A DNA stretch of 64,000 nt from Dentipellis sp. KUC8613 (Eukaryota; Basidiomycota; Agaricomycetes; Russulales; Hericiaceae). The notes under the pieces are model-generated. The model was given only the letters and a program-made list of their open reading frames with translations, was not told where the DNA came from and did not search any database. The DNA lies in NCBI GenBank assembly GCA_002286715.1, contig NSJX01000004.1, positions 260,253 to 324,252 of the forward strand, read 5' to 3'. The position numbers and the translations under genes are program-made. Of the stretch, positions 48,455 through 60,777 are shown piece after piece (position 1 is the first letter of the stretch; each line of letters opens with the position of its first letter).

Positions 48455-48913
48455 CGACCAGCATGATAGACAATAGGAATTGCAGGCGTCATTTGTACTT
48501 TTAGGTCACTGGGAATGGTTTGTATCCTATATCTACGGGGGTATTATTGGGGCTATGTATCACTCTTAGAGCCCTCGGTCGACCGTTGCCGGAGGGGCTC
48601 ATCACCGCTGGATACGTCGGGTCTGCGTAGACAGATGGTTGTGCAATATATTATTGATTAACATGTACGATTGGGGGCTTCTAACGGGCGAAAGACACGT
48701 TCTATGCTGCTGGCCTACGCGCGTTTTAGATGGTGCTGTATGTTGGCGAGGGACATGGGTGAGAGAACGATGAAAGTGTATAGGGAAGTCGGTGATAGAA
48801 CGCATGCACAAGAAAGCGGGACGTGCACGTTTAATATGTGATCGTCCGATAGAGCTCGTGGGTTGTGTCCGCCATACTGCCTCCCTCGGGGCGGAGCCAA
48901 GGCGTCCTTCGCC
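48455..48913. other. Convergent intergenic region (GH16 / bL33m)
   Basis: This spacer lies between two converging genes. Nothing beyond probable 3' UTRs is seen; frames on the minus strand at 48602-48811 lack any features. Confidence 0.45.
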
Positions 48914-49217
48914 CTACTTCCCTTTCGTCTTCCTGCTCTCCACGAATAGCACCCGCCTCTTAACTGCAGCATCGGAAATCTGGTAAGCGTGCTTCCAGCG
49001 CCGTAGAAGATTCGTAACGCACCTTGTGGGTCGTACTTCACAGCAGACAAGCTGGGTCCCTGACGCACCCGCTGCGTCGTGTAAAAAAAGCCGGTCTGAG
49101 CCGTGGAGATGAGGCGGACGATGAGCGTCCTGATGGTCGTGATAGGCAATGTCAGTAGTCTAGAAAAAGAAGAGCCTGGAGAGGGGGAACATGCCTTGCT
49201 TTTGACTTCGGAGCCAT
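48914..49217 (-). CDS. Mitochondrial ribosomal protein bL33m
   Basis: This is a small protein of the mitochondrial large ribosomal subunit. Three exons (49195-49217, 49023-49129, 48914-48963) total 180 nt, giving 59 residues. It starts MAPKSKARTLIVRLISTAQT, continues 'GFFYTTQRVRQGPSLSAVKY' and ends 'DPQVKRRVLFVESRKTKGK'; the 'KYDP.VK+.VLFVE' phrase is diagnostic for bL33. The first intron (49130-49194) needs a GC donor (AG/GCATGT); the second (48964-49022) is GT-AG. The Cys pairs of zinc-binding bacterial L33 are absent, as in other mitochondrial forms. Confidence 0.9.
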
Positions 49218-50107
49218 CGAGCAGGTGGTCCCGGTTTATGCAGGCGTGGGAAGAAATTGGGCTGTCTCGCCGAGTGTGAAGCTCAGAGCAGGCTTGTCCT
49301 CGACCCTCACATCCTCACATTCTCTGGTCAAACGTTGTTGGACACCCGTCTTATCACCTGCCGGACACATTCTTCTGTTTCTAATGCTATCTGCTATATC
49401 ACCATCATGTGCGGTTCCGCTGCGGCCCCGCTCGAAGACCTCCCATTTTCCCTATCTCTCCCCGAATAGACGTCGTCCTGAGCCCTACCACAGAATTGGG
49501 CCAGAGTACGATATTTGTCGTGTTATCCAGAATGGCTGATATGAGGATACATTGGACGACAGGGTGTCCTTTGACGATCTATGTGAGTACCTCTCCACAC
49601 TTCGATATCAGCTTGACTTCCATGCCTCTTGCGCGTGACCTCGACGACGCTTGTTCGTAGTACGCAGGCGGCTGAACCGGGCTCTTCGATACCCCCGTCC
49701 CCTTCCTAACCAAGGTCAAACCCACCTTGTGAGAGGTCAGCTTCCTCGACCGGACCGCCATCGCACCTGTACGAGACATCGGACGATGCTCGCATCCAAG
49801 ACGTGCCTTGGATGACGCGCTTCTCGCCTTCTGCTCACAAGGACGGTGGGGCCAAGATAGCACGGGTATCGAACATGTGCGCATACGGCGAGGTCCTGCA
49901 CCGAGAGTGTATGGCCTGTATCATCAGTTTGTCCTGGCATGGTACGAAGTTTCGTCCGTTCCATGTGCTGTTGTCTTCTTGTCGGGACCCGAGCGCGTCT
50001 GGGCGAGAAGAAGAGCCTGTCCTGGCTGTGTCATGAGGCTCTGTACGAGGGCCTCTCGAGGCTTTAAAAAGGTGCGACAATTGTAGCATCTTCGTTGAGA
50101 CTTCGAG
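49218..50107. other. Intergenic region upstream of the GH127 gene
   Basis: This contains the divergent promoters of bL33m and the GH127 gene and, between them, a possible decayed coding remnant (49808-50035, listed separately). An isolated frame at 49406-49467 begins MCGSAAAPLEDLPFSL but leads nowhere obvious. Confidence 0.4.
49808..50035 (+). pseudogene. Possible remnant of an XPG/Rad2-like endonuclease N-terminal domain
   Basis: One frame reads in part 'RVYGLYHQFVLAWYEVSSVP' followed by CAVVFLSGPERVWARR. This resembles the segment of fungal GEN1/XPG-N-type proteins where a hydrophobic helix precedes a 'VP.FVFDGPERP..KRG' motif; here FDG is replaced by LSG. The preceding expected 'VGIDASIW' start is not intact, and a stop follows soon after. 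I regard it as a decayed fragment, but chance similarity cannot be excluded. Confidence 0.25.
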
Positions 50108-53100
50108 ATGTTTGTCCCTTGGTCTGTGTCGTTCTCTCTGCTGACAAGCGGTGTCGTGGCCCAGAGTGGTCGTACGTCTCCAGTCTGTTTACTGTCTCTT
50201 TTTCGACGGGCCTCTAACATTGTGAAAATGCAGTTGCACCCAAGAAGTTCCTCAGTCTTCCTCTTGGTGCAGTCAAGCCGGCGGGATGGTTGCACGACCA
50301 GGTACCGCCATCTCCAGAGGGTCTAGCATACCGCATTCACCTAGCATCCATAGTTAATGGTGCAAACCAATGGTCTAGCTGGCCATGAGCACGAGTTCTA
50401 CGACTAGTGAAGCAGCATACTCCTTCTCCAGAAGAGTATCTATTGACGTTTTCACCAGTGTGGCACAGAGTGATTGGATCGGAGGGGATTCGTATTACTC
50501 GAATCTCGAAGAAGGTACTTAAACGTTCTACTTACTATACGTATGCTTGTCCTTGACGTAACGGCAATCAGCTGGTAGTTACTGGTTTGTGAGTCTCTTC
50601 CCAATCTCGTGATGAGGCCATGTTTGACGAAGTCCGTGCATAGAACGGAATGGTCCCAAACGGTGTTCTTGTCGACGATACTACCATCAAGTCGCAGACG
50701 CAGCAGTTCCTGGATCACGTGCTCGATCACCAGGATGAGACCGGTTGGCTCGGGCCCGAGGTAAACACCACGAAGCCGCGATACTTGTGGGGAAGGTCAG
50801 CCCACTGTCCCCATCTTTATTATCTTCCTTGTATCCTAAGTCCTTTGATCAGGTACCCATTCTTCTTCGGAGCCATCCAGATGGTCGAAGCGGACCCCAC
50901 TCAGGCCAGCAAGGTCGTTCCTGCGCTGCACAAGTTTGTTAGCCTCGCCAATTCGATGCTGCACAACGGCACTGGACTAGAAGACTGGACCAAGACGCGG
51001 TGGGAGGACTTCGTGATCACCCTGCAGTGGTATATAGCTCTTATCTCTGCCTCTCACATCTGGCAATTCCTAAACATGATCATGTAGGCTGTACGACTTC
51101 CATCCCGACGGACAGGAGGACATTCTCATCGATACCATGAAGATGCTGAAGTGGACGGGTGACCCATGGGAGTCGGTCTTCGAGAAACAGGTATTTATAA
51201 ATCTCAACTTCCGAAGCTGAACGCGGCTGATAACGGTGCTGTACTTAGTATTTCCCGACTGGACCAGTAGAACATCTAGAGAACCCTTTCAATGTGTTGA
51301 CCTGGCACGGTGTCAACATGGCTGAAGGCTTGAAAGCCTTGCCGGCGACATATCGCTTTACGCATAACCAGTCAGGTGCGCTGGCACGAGCCGATGCCTT
51401 GTCAGTCTGTGGAAAGCATAATATGTTGGCCAGACCTTGACAGGGCGAGCCAAGGCTGGGACTTGCTTTTCCAATATCACGGTCGCCCGTCTGGCATATA
51501 TGCTGCTGATGAGTACTTGGCTGGACTCGAGGCAGTCAGGGGGTAATTAAATTCTTTCAATTTTGCTGCACGATGCCTGATGTTCTATTAGCACCGAGTT
51601 GTGTTTGGTCGTGGTGAGCAATCTTCCTGTTTTGCGAGATACCGCAAAGTCTTGACTCCATATCCTTAGGAAACCATGTTCTCGTACGTTTCACACCCAA
51701 AGTATTTCACACTCGTAAGATCGACCTGCCATGCGTAGTGGTTCATACCTGTACCAAGTCATCGGAGATCCAAAGTTTGCCGATAGAGTTCGCCAGGTTT
51801 CTTCCAAACATCACAAGCATTGCTGACCCACGACATTTATAGGTGGAGAGAATCACCTACAATGCCCTCCCAGCAACGTTGACCGGAGGTGAGTTCTACA
51901 CCCTTAACAGGAAAGATGAGCGACGTCGACGACCTCGGCCTTGCGTAGATATGTGGTCTCGCCAATACCTGCAAGAACAGAATCAAATCGCAGCCCAGAA
52001 CATGTCACCGTAGGTTTCGGCATGTATCTGCTTCGGATTTTTGCTGACGTGGCCTTCAGGAATCCTTTCCCGGAAGACGGGTATGTCTTATCGATGCGGC
52101 GATGTTATAGCCACTCATGCGTCGTTTCAGGCCTTACTCGAACGTCTTCGGCTTGGAACCCAACTACCCGTAAATCGGAGGCAATGCTCTAATTCATCCC
52201 AGCTGCTAATATTGTATACGTAGTTGCTGCACCGTCAACCATCCTCAAGGCTGGCCCAAGTTCATTACTAACTCATTTTTGACTACGCCCGACCAGAAGT
52301 CATTGGTTCACCTGTACCTCGGGCCCTTCAGTACCACCACAACGCTTGCGAATGGTACGGCCATATAATTTTTGACACTTTATATCAATTGACTCAGTTA
52401 TCACGCATCCTAGGCAACACTGTTTCAGCGAGCGTAGACACGCTTTACCCATTCAGTGACACGCTGACTACCACCGTCACAGCCAAGCAGGCATTTACAT
52501 ATTATGTTCGTATCCCAAGTTGGGTCACGAACGGAACAATCGCAATAGGCAATTCGTCTGCGAAGGCGTTATCGCCTGCGAATGGACTGCAAGCCGTGCC
52601 AGTACAGGCGGGAACTACGAAGTTTGTATTGAACTTACCGTCTGAGATCACTCTCGGTGCGTCTTCCTCCAGTCATCTTCTAACAATGACGTCTTCATCT
52701 CTAAACATCAGAATCGCGCCCCCATGGATCGGTCGCGGTGCACCGAGGGCCTCTCCATTATGCCTTTGATATCCCGCGGAACCAGACCGTCCTTACTCGC
52801 AACTCGCAGCAGAGCCGCGCAGTAGACCTTCAATTCGAAGCAACGAGCGCATGGCAATATGCCATTGATACGACATCGTTGCAGTTCGTCAATGATCCTC
52901 CGTCGTCTGGGGCGTTGCCGTCTCCGGTATTCGATACGGGGTTGCCACCCTTCAAGATCACAGCAACGGCATGTGCCATCGACTGGCAGGTGGCGGGCAG
53001 CACATTTGCCTCATCACCCCCCGAGAACCCGTCGTGCTCAGGCTCTCTCACGAACATCACGCTGTGGCCTTTCGGGGTAAGCAGCTTATCATATCACAAA

Positions 53101-53172
53101 CTTCAGTACTCATGCGTTTTATAGTCGACGAAATTGCGCATCGGAGAGTTTCCTACGTTCACAGCATCCTAG
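50108..53172 (+). CDS. Secreted GH127/DUF1680-type glycoside hydrolase
   Basis: The family includes beta-L-arabinofuranosidases acting on plant wall and glycoprotein arabinans; the substrate here is not established. The start at 50108 gives MFVPWSVSFSLLTSGVVAQS, a signal peptide, and splicing then yields 'APKKFLSLPLGAVKPAGWLH', the typical DUF1680 opening. Later exons include 'LNGMVPNGVLVDD', 'PEVNTTKPRYLWGRYPFFFG', 'WTKTRWEDFVITLQWLYDFH', 'TGPVEHLENPFNVLTWHGVN', 'LYQVIGDPKFADRVERITYN', 'ALPATLTGDMWSRQYLQ', '[20 protein letters not shown]' (Cys pair near the metal/active site), 'TYYVRIPSWVTNGTI' and 'VAVHRGPLHYAFDIPR'. The final exon is STKLRIGEFPTFTAS with TAG at 53170-53172. Some fifteen or more exons; dense introns speak against a recent bacterial transfer. 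Confidence 0.9.
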
Positions 53173-53572
53173 GTAGCTGAATTTTGGAAGGATTTCGTAA
53201 CACGCGCGTCTCGTGTTGTTGGGAATGTATCGTGTCTGGTGTCTTCGGAATGTACGGATGTTACCTCTCGCGTACTGTAAATTTACTCCATGTCTTCTTG
53301 TATCCTGGACGCATATATGGTGCTGCATACATCAAGAATCGAAGCAAAGACGTTGCTATTCCAACAACTAGTGTATTACAGTCACGTGCGGTAATTGCTT
53401 GAAACACGGCCGGCGGCTGCAGACGTGGAGGTCCATCACGTTCACCACATCCCGCTCACAGGGCAAGCCGTACGGCTGTTCACTTCACTTGTTTCCTTTC
53501 GCTTTCCCGTGTACTGTTTTGCTCTGGCTACGCATTCCATCCACATAACCTAACACAACACTTCTACCTTGT
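53173..53572. other. Intergenic region between GH127 and acetyl-CoA transporter genes
   Basis: This 400-base segment holds the GH127 3' UTR and the promoter of the next gene on the same strand. A pyrimidine-rich stretch precedes the ATG at 53573. No exon is seen. Confidence 0.4.
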
Positions 53573-56037
53573 ATGAAGGCGCGCGGCTCGAAATCTGCTT
53601 CGAAACAGGCTAGACAGCGTCGCAAGGGTACTGAAGACGGCGAGGGGGAGAGTATGCCACCGAATAGAGGCCACACCGCAATGTCAACTTCGCTCGACAG
53701 CGTGGCAGTTACGCCCCGCACTCCCCGCTCGACCACTCGTCCTGGAGACTGGGTGAACGGTGACAGCCCCGAAGAAGTGGAATTGGCGCTGCTCGATGAG
53801 GGGGAACGGCGACAAGCCAGAGTTGGGATTGATGAGGGTGACAGCGGGCTCAGCGAGAAGCCCTTCTCATCCGAGGACAAGAGAGCCATGGTGTTGCTGT
53901 CCGTCTTATGTATGTGCCATCGTCATATCGCCGCGTTGACTCGTCACTGAGTCCCATGGACTCGCAGATTTAATTCAAGGAGTTCCAGTAAGTCTCTCTT
54001 CTATGATCACAGGAAATACCTCACGGTTCTTGTCTACCATGATAGATAGGCTTGGCCCTTGGTGAATACACTCCGTACGCTTTCCTGAGGTCGTTACTAA
54101 CTTCTCGTAGGATCCGTTCCATTCCTTCTGCGCGAACACTTATCATACTCCCAACTCGCTATTTTTGCCTTGTCTGGCTATCCATATTCCCTGAAGCTGT
54201 TATGGTCGCCCATAGTAGATTCGAAATTCATCCCAAGCATCGGACGCAGAAAGTCTTGGATCATACCCATGCAGACTATCATAGGTTCCCTTATGTTATG
54301 GATATCGTTCAATGTCCAAAAGCTGCTGGACAAGGTTGGTCCCTTCGTGCTTCTTCTCTCAGGTATAGCTAACGCGGATACGGCAGCCAGCAGAAAATGT
54401 TAATACGCTGACTATTGTATTTACATCCCTCGTATTTTTCGCTGCCACGCAAGGTACGCTCTCCTGCTTCATGTCTCATCGGACACGTACTCATCAGCTC
54501 CCAGATATCGCTGTCGATGGTTAGGGTTCTATATAAGATCGATTTGACACTATCTGACGTCCCTCTTATCAGGTTGGGCGCTCACCCTCCTTTCGGAAGA
54601 AAACCTGTCATATGCATCGACTTGTCAAACGATTGGTCTGAACACGGGCTACTTCATGTCGTTCACCGTGTTCCTTGCTCTGAACAGTGAAGCGTTTAGG
54701 TGAGATAAGGCGCTACGTCGCCAATTGCTTGAACTAATTCCAATCAATGGCAGTGAGAAATGGGGTATACCGCACCTACAATTAAGCACGTATTTGCGAT
54801 TCTGGAGCTTGGCTTGCTTTGGCGTGACTATGTGGTTGCTCTTCTTCCAAAAAGAGGTGCCTTGGGATAATTCACCTCTTTGAGCGTCCCTGACTTCTCG
54901 TATAGCGGAAAGAGGTACTGGATGAGAATGACATGAACATCGTCGGCGTATACAAGACAATCTGGAGCATCGTGAAATTGAAGCGTTGAGTATACCTTTT
55001 TCCCCATCGAACGAATTTAGCTGACTTTCGCGGCTGCAGACGTTCAGACCATGCTTATCATGCACCTCTTTGCAAAAGTTGGATTCGCAGCAAACGACGC
55101 TATCAGTTCCCTCAAGATGGTTGAAAAGGGTCTCGGGAAAGAGGATCTCGCTGTTGCAGTTCTCATCGACTTCCCGTTCCAGATCATTGGAGGATGGCTT
55201 GCAGCCAGCTGGTCCCGGGGTGGTAAACCGCTCCGCCCTTGGCTCTGGGCGTTCTGGCCAAGACTTTTCTTCGCTCTCATTTCTACGCTCATCGTTTTCT
55301 GGTTCCCGACACCTCCGATCACGACTGGTTTCTTCATATTCTTAATTTTGGAGACGGTCCTCGCATCCTTCTCGTCGTACGTTTTTGTCTCTAGCCATCA
55401 TTGGCTGTGTCACTCACTATTTGCAGGACGATCCAATTCGTCGGTATCTCTGCGTTCCACACAACTATATCTGATCCCTTAATCGGAGGAACCTACATGA
55501 CAGTAAGTGTCTACTTAACATATCATCCAGGCCTTCGCTAACCTTCGAACGAAGTTACTGAACACGTTCACCAATCTTGGAGGGACATGGCCCAAGTACT
55601 TTGTATTGAAAGGTGCGCTGCCAAGTGGTGATGTTCTTCCGTCTGGATCCTTAGTCCGTCACAGGTGTGGACCTGTTCAGCATTGCAACGTGTGAGGTCA
55701 ATGAATCCGGCACATCGCTGAAAGTCAAAGGTTCGGCTGTCTTTTACGTCTCGTTGTTCTTTCGAGCTAAGCTCTCCAAACAGCCGCGGAATGTGTCTCA
55801 GACCTAGGAAAGGAGCATTGTGCCGACCTTGGAGGCACTTGTATCACGGAGCGCGACGGATACTATGCAGTCTCTGCGTTGTGCATGACATTTGGCGTGA
55901 TTTTCTTGATCGCCTTCATAATCCCAGCTGCCAAGAGGTTACAAGGTAGATCATCGTTAAATTTAGGGAAGCATGCGCCCACTGACGTCAACTACTCAGC
56001 ACTTCCCGTCAGCCAATGGCGAGTAAAGGCGTCTTAA
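53573..56037 (+). CDS. Acetyl-CoA transporter, SLC33A1 (AT-1) family
   Basis: This is a multi-spanning protein that carries acetyl-CoA into the endoplasmic reticulum in animals. The start MKARGSKSASKQARQRRK opens a long hydrophilic N-terminus; then come 'LIQGVPLGLALGSVPFLL', 'LAIFALSGYPYSLKLLWSPI', 'SIGRRKSWIIPMQTIIG', the signature 'TQDIAVDGWALTLLSEENLS' with 'YASTCQTIGLNTGYF', 'GFAANDAISSLKMVEKGLGK', 'LAVAVLIDFPFQIIGGWLAA' and 'TCITERDGYYAVSALCMTFG'. It ends ALPVSQWRVKAS with TAA at 56035-56037. A luminal Cys-rich loop (ECVSDLGKEHC) near the end is also typical. About eleven exons. Confidence 0.93.
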
Positions 56038-56351
56038 GGGGTGGCGCAGGGTCGAAGGGGGATGAGGCCTTTGACCATTGTAGAGTATGATTTATTGGGT
56101 CGGCAAAGGAAGGGAGGCGGACGTTTGTTGTGCAGATGGAGTTGTCCTTTGTTTTTCGGTGGCTGTAGCCGGCCCTAATGTGGAATATATTCGCGCTTCT
56201 TACTGGTCACTTGCCACCAAGTCTTGTAACACTCCGCTCAGAGAGAAATTCTGTTCTCACTTACTACCACCTGCTGCTCATCGGAAACCCGACTACGGCA
56301 CACCCTGCTCTGTCAGCCATTTCACAACTGCAAAGCACATCACCTAGCAAA
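56038..56351. other. Intergenic region before the GYF gene
   Basis: This 314-base gap holds a 3' UTR and the promoter of the GYF gene. No exon or motif stands out. Confidence 0.4.
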
Positions 56352-59300
56352 ATGACCGCCACCACCATGCACTTTGGCCCCGAATGGATGCGCCCCAAGC
56401 ATTCGTCGCGCCCACAGAATCCACCATCGCCCCCTCCCACGAATGCTCATGCATCTCCCGGGATGTCCTCCTACTCTTCTCTCGTGGCACCGGCCGTGAG
56501 CACCCCGCAGGAAAAACCCGACGTCGTCAACCCCTTCAAGTATCCTAAGGAGGAAATGCTGAGAATCTTCAAAGAAGGTGGCGGCCAAGGCGGACTAGGA
56601 TTAGAAGTAGAGAGGTGGGAAGGCGTGGTCCGCGAGGTTGGTAGCGAGCCAGTGTCTATGAAGGAATGGGGCGACGCGGAGAAGAAGGTGCGGCGTACTC
56701 GTGTTCATACCGATGCAGAATTAGCCAATCACCACGTTGCAGCTCTTCGCCGGTCCTCTCAACTCTGAAGTACGCAGGCGTCAGTCTACGGACCACTTAT
56801 CTCCTCTGGTTACCCCATCGACGGACCGACCCAAGCTACTCCACACCGCGTCTGGGGCAAGCAGCCCTATGAGAGAGAGGTTCTTAGGAAGACGCAGAGA
56901 AGGACCAGGTCCGTTCTATCTCTATCCGAATCTTCCATCTCTCGATTGAACGACCGCGATTAGATCAAACCCCTTTGACCATACCTCGCAAGTTGTCACT
57001 CACTTCTACTCCAAACGCGATGAACTCCCCGCGTGACAGTGGTCTATCGTCTCCGCGTTCTCGTGCTCCACTTACGCCCGGGTTTGATGGAGTCCTAAGT
57101 TCGGGAGATACTTGGACATCTCGGCGGAGATTATCGGAAAGTGGATCAAAGACGACGGTCCAGGGCGCTCGCGCTGAAGGCGATGGAGACGGCCCCGAGA
57201 AGGGGCCTGGAATAAAAGAGGAAGAGGAAGAGCCGAACTTGAATGGGCACGGTCAGACTGCTGAGTCGGGCACGTCTGCCATCGTGAATTCTATGAACAA
57301 TATCTCCTTGGCCGATCCCAAAGGTCAAGCTGCGGATGGTACATCCAATCCGTCCTCCAACGGCACTTTCGCTGCTGGCCAGGACGCTGCTGCTGCTCGG
57401 GGACAAATACAACCACCTACTCTGGCCGCCTCTCCACCTGGACTTCCTGATCCTGCCAGCATCGAATGGTCATATGTTGACCCTCAAGGCCAGATACAAG
57501 GTAGGGTTGTTGGATATGCCCACATTTCGTCAATTGATCTTGCAATCTTCAAGGTCCTTTCCCTGCGGAAACCATGCAAAAGTGGTATGAAGGTGGTTAC
57601 TTCAACCCCACGCTTTTGATGAAGCGACCTCAGATAGACACGGAGTGGACGCCTTTAGGCGACCTTGCGGCCAGGGCGATTGGTGATAGACTATTCTTGA
57701 GCCAGTTCGCTAGCAATGCACCCCCTCCAGGTCTTCCACGACAAGTTGAAACCCGCCAAGACAGTATGATATTACCTCGAGATATGGGTGGGTTCAACGC
57801 GCCGTACCAACCTGTTCCCACTCGCACTCTCCATACGTCTGCACTAGACACTTACCTTGCCTCTGGTTCTACTGCCTCGAATTCGCCGTCTTCGTCGTTT
57901 AATCCTGGAAGGTTTGGGGATCATTCACCTGATCCTTCTGTGTTCGCTGGCCGGGTTTCCAGTCACGGGTTCCCTACAAATGGCTCCCCTGTGGGGTCTA
58001 GGACGGGCAGCTATGCTGCCGATCCCTCTACGTTCTCCGTCCCCCGCAGAGCTGGTTTCAATGACTCACCGTACGATCAAGGATTCGCGTCACGCCCTAG
58101 TGTTGGAAATATCGCATCTGTCAGAACCCCCTCTATGGACGGTTTCGGAATGAACTCCCTCTCTCAACCCAGCCCTGGAATATGGCCGGGCTCCAACATA
58201 CAAAATGGACCTGGGCGTGCCGATTCATTAGACTCTGCCGGCCCATTCACACCTAATCTTGGACAAGGCGTGGATCCTTCTTTCGCTTCACAGGCTGCTC
58301 TCGCGCGCAACTATGGCAATGTCCGCGCTCAAGATCCTATGGGAGGCATATACAACGCGATTGGCGCCACCAATCAGCGCGATCTTTCCCGTCTGGGTAC
58401 CCGTGATCCTTTCCCTCAGGACGAGAAGCAACTCCATCACGGCGAACTCGGTTTAGGCGATTACACGAACGGCGTGGCTACGCAATCACCATTCGGGACT
58501 CCGGTCTTAAGCCAGGCGTATTCGCAGTCTCCGTCGCTGCAGTACGCTTCCCCGCAATTACAGGCACCTTCTGGTGGCTCCACGGGGCAAGTAGGAGGAC
58601 AGCAGCCCAAGCCACCTACCCCTCGACAGCAGCAGCCTTTATCGGCACCACAGTCGCCGTGGCATACTACCGAGGAGTCCGTCCCCAAACGGACAGGTCT
58701 GGCTCCGTTTGACAACGCTAACTACCCTACGGTTTCCAATACTATTCCGAGTCGAGATACTCCCCCTCATCAAGCGTCGCCCTGGGGCCGCCCCAACCAG
58801 GGATCTGTTCCTGCCTCCGCCGTCGACGAACACTCGCCGTGGTTCTCCGCTTCGCAAAGTGGCACAGAGGAGGGTTGGGGACCTGCGCATGGTCCGAGTA
58901 GCCTTACCGTCAGTAACCTGGGTCAACATAATCAACAGCAGGAGCAGGAAGAGGCGCTTCGGACGCACGCCAACGAGCCTACCCCTGCGGAAGCGTCAGA
59001 GGCGACCAAGCCAGCTCAGGCGCAGGCTGCCGCGCGCACCCCCGAGCCGGCCGCCCAGTCCATTGCCAAGTCCCCACGTGCTTCTGGGACGCAGGCCGCA
59101 CCTGCCCCGGTCAGCACCTTGACGCCTCCGGCACCCTCCCAGGAGGCGAAGACGCCCACTACCCCATCGTCTGTCGCACCGACCAAGCCTGTGTGGTCTA
59201 CGGAAGAGGACAAGAAGAAGGCAGCTGGTGCTACACCTAGTCTGCGCGAGATTCAGGAAGCAGAGACGAAGAAGCAGGAGGCTCGCAAGGCCGCTGAGCG

Positions 59301-60328
59301 TGCAGCTCGCGCCGCGGCTACTGCGACGTCCTCGCCAGCGGAGGAGACGCAATCATTTACCGCCTCTTGGGGTCTTCCTACGTCGAAGGTCAATTCGACC
59401 CGCACCGTCCCAACAGCCAAGGAAACGGGTGCCTCAACACCCGCGACGCCTGCGGCTCCCAATGGGCCGGCAGCTGTTTGGACTAACACTGCGAAGCCTG
59501 CTGTTGCAAAGAAGACGATGAAGGAGATTCAGGAGGAAGAGGAACGGCGCAAGAAGCTAGCCACGAAGGAGACTGCTGCCGCCGCGGCAACACGCCGTGC
59601 GTATGCTGAGACCACGACCAAGGTACGTGTCTGGTCATCCCGAATTAAACGTTCATGGATTTATGGATGTGTGGTATGCAGGCTGCGCCGCCTACCCTTG
59701 CCGTTGGAGGCGCGTGGACCACTGTTGGTTCGAATGGAAAGACGTCCCTTCCCGTTACTCCTTCCGCCGCCACCCGCCCAGCCATGACGTCTGCAGCATC
59801 TGCAACAGCCGCATCCCCTGTACGCATTGTCAATGGTTCACAACCGACACGACCTGCTGTCCCTGCTGCCGTCAAGGCTTCTCCTGCCATCGCCAAGGTC
59901 GAAGAGACTCCTGTTGCTCCCTCGGCAGACTTCATGAAGTGGCTGAGCGACTCGCTCAAGGGCTTGAACGCCTCTGTCAACTGTACGTATCAGCTGCATG
60001 TTCATCAGACACAGATACTAATGTTGCCGTGTGCTTGATAGTCGAGGAGATCACATCCATGCTTCTGCAGTTCCCTCTCGAAGTCGACCCCACGACCATG
60101 GAGATCATCTCCGAGCTCATCTACGCCAACAGCACGACCCTCGACGGGCGCCGCTTCGCGCAGGAGTTCGTCACAAAGCGCAAGGCCGACGCCGTAGCGC
60201 GGAAGTCAGGCGCGTCCGGCAAGGGGCCATCGATCGCGGACGTCGTGCGCTCGCAGCCCAAGCCCTCGCAGTCGGAGTGGGGCGGCTTCAAGGTCGTGAA
60301 CAAGAAGAAGAAGGGTGGCCGTGCGTGA
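56352..60328 (+). CDS. GYF-domain protein (Smy2/GIGYF type)
   Basis: GYF proteins bind proline-rich ligands and act in translational repression and vesicle traffic. The ATG at 56352 gives MTATTMHFGPEWMRPKH; the N-terminal exons are Ser/Pro-rich with 'FKYPKEEMLRIFKEGG', a motif seen in fungal GYF proteins. The GYF domain joins two exons: 'SIEWSYVDPQGQIQ', then 'GPFPAETMQKWYEGGYFNPT', then 'WTPLGDLAARAIGDRLFLSQ'. A very long low-complexity middle, rich in Ser, Gln, Pro and Ala, follows; then a Glu/Lys/Arg/Ala coiled coil ('REIQEAETKKQEARKAAERA', 'KEIQEEEERRKKLATKE'), and a C-terminal fold with 'FMKWLSDSLKGLNASVN', 'EEITSMLLQFPLEVDPTTME' and 'FAQEFVTKRKADAVARKSG', ending VNKKKKGGRA at 60328. About seven exons; over 1,100 residues by my estimate. 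Confidence 0.92.
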
Positions 60329-60777
60329 GGCAGGGAGGGCGAAATGTGTGCGTGCGCCATGTGTTGTGTGTTATGCAGGCTACGGCGGGCGGTGGACTGT
60401 AGGGCGCGGACCGTGGGTGCAGCTAATGATCTTAATGGGAAGGCGTGGTGGCGTATTATAATCCCCCAATCTATGACCTCCGTGCATTCGGTGTCGTCCG
60501 CATGTTCAGCTACTAATATGGTAGTAATCCCCACTCAGGATTTAATCTCATCACTTACTTGTCTGTTGTATGCACTTTGGCACCGCGAATTCGCAAGGGC
60601 TAGCTGGGTCTGAGACTCTGGGTACAGCACGACAACGTTAACTGGATCACGGATACAATTCGCTGTTCCCCCCGACTGGTGGATGCGTCTCCAAGTTCGA
60701 TGGCTTGGCCATGGATTGCAACGGTATCTGAGAGTGCTGGTGAGCGCTCGTACACATTTCCCTCATCGCGTCTTGCT
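60329..60777. other. Convergent intergenic region (GYF gene / small zinc-finger-like gene)
   Basis: This holds the 3' ends of two converging genes. Nothing else is seen. Confidence 0.4.
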
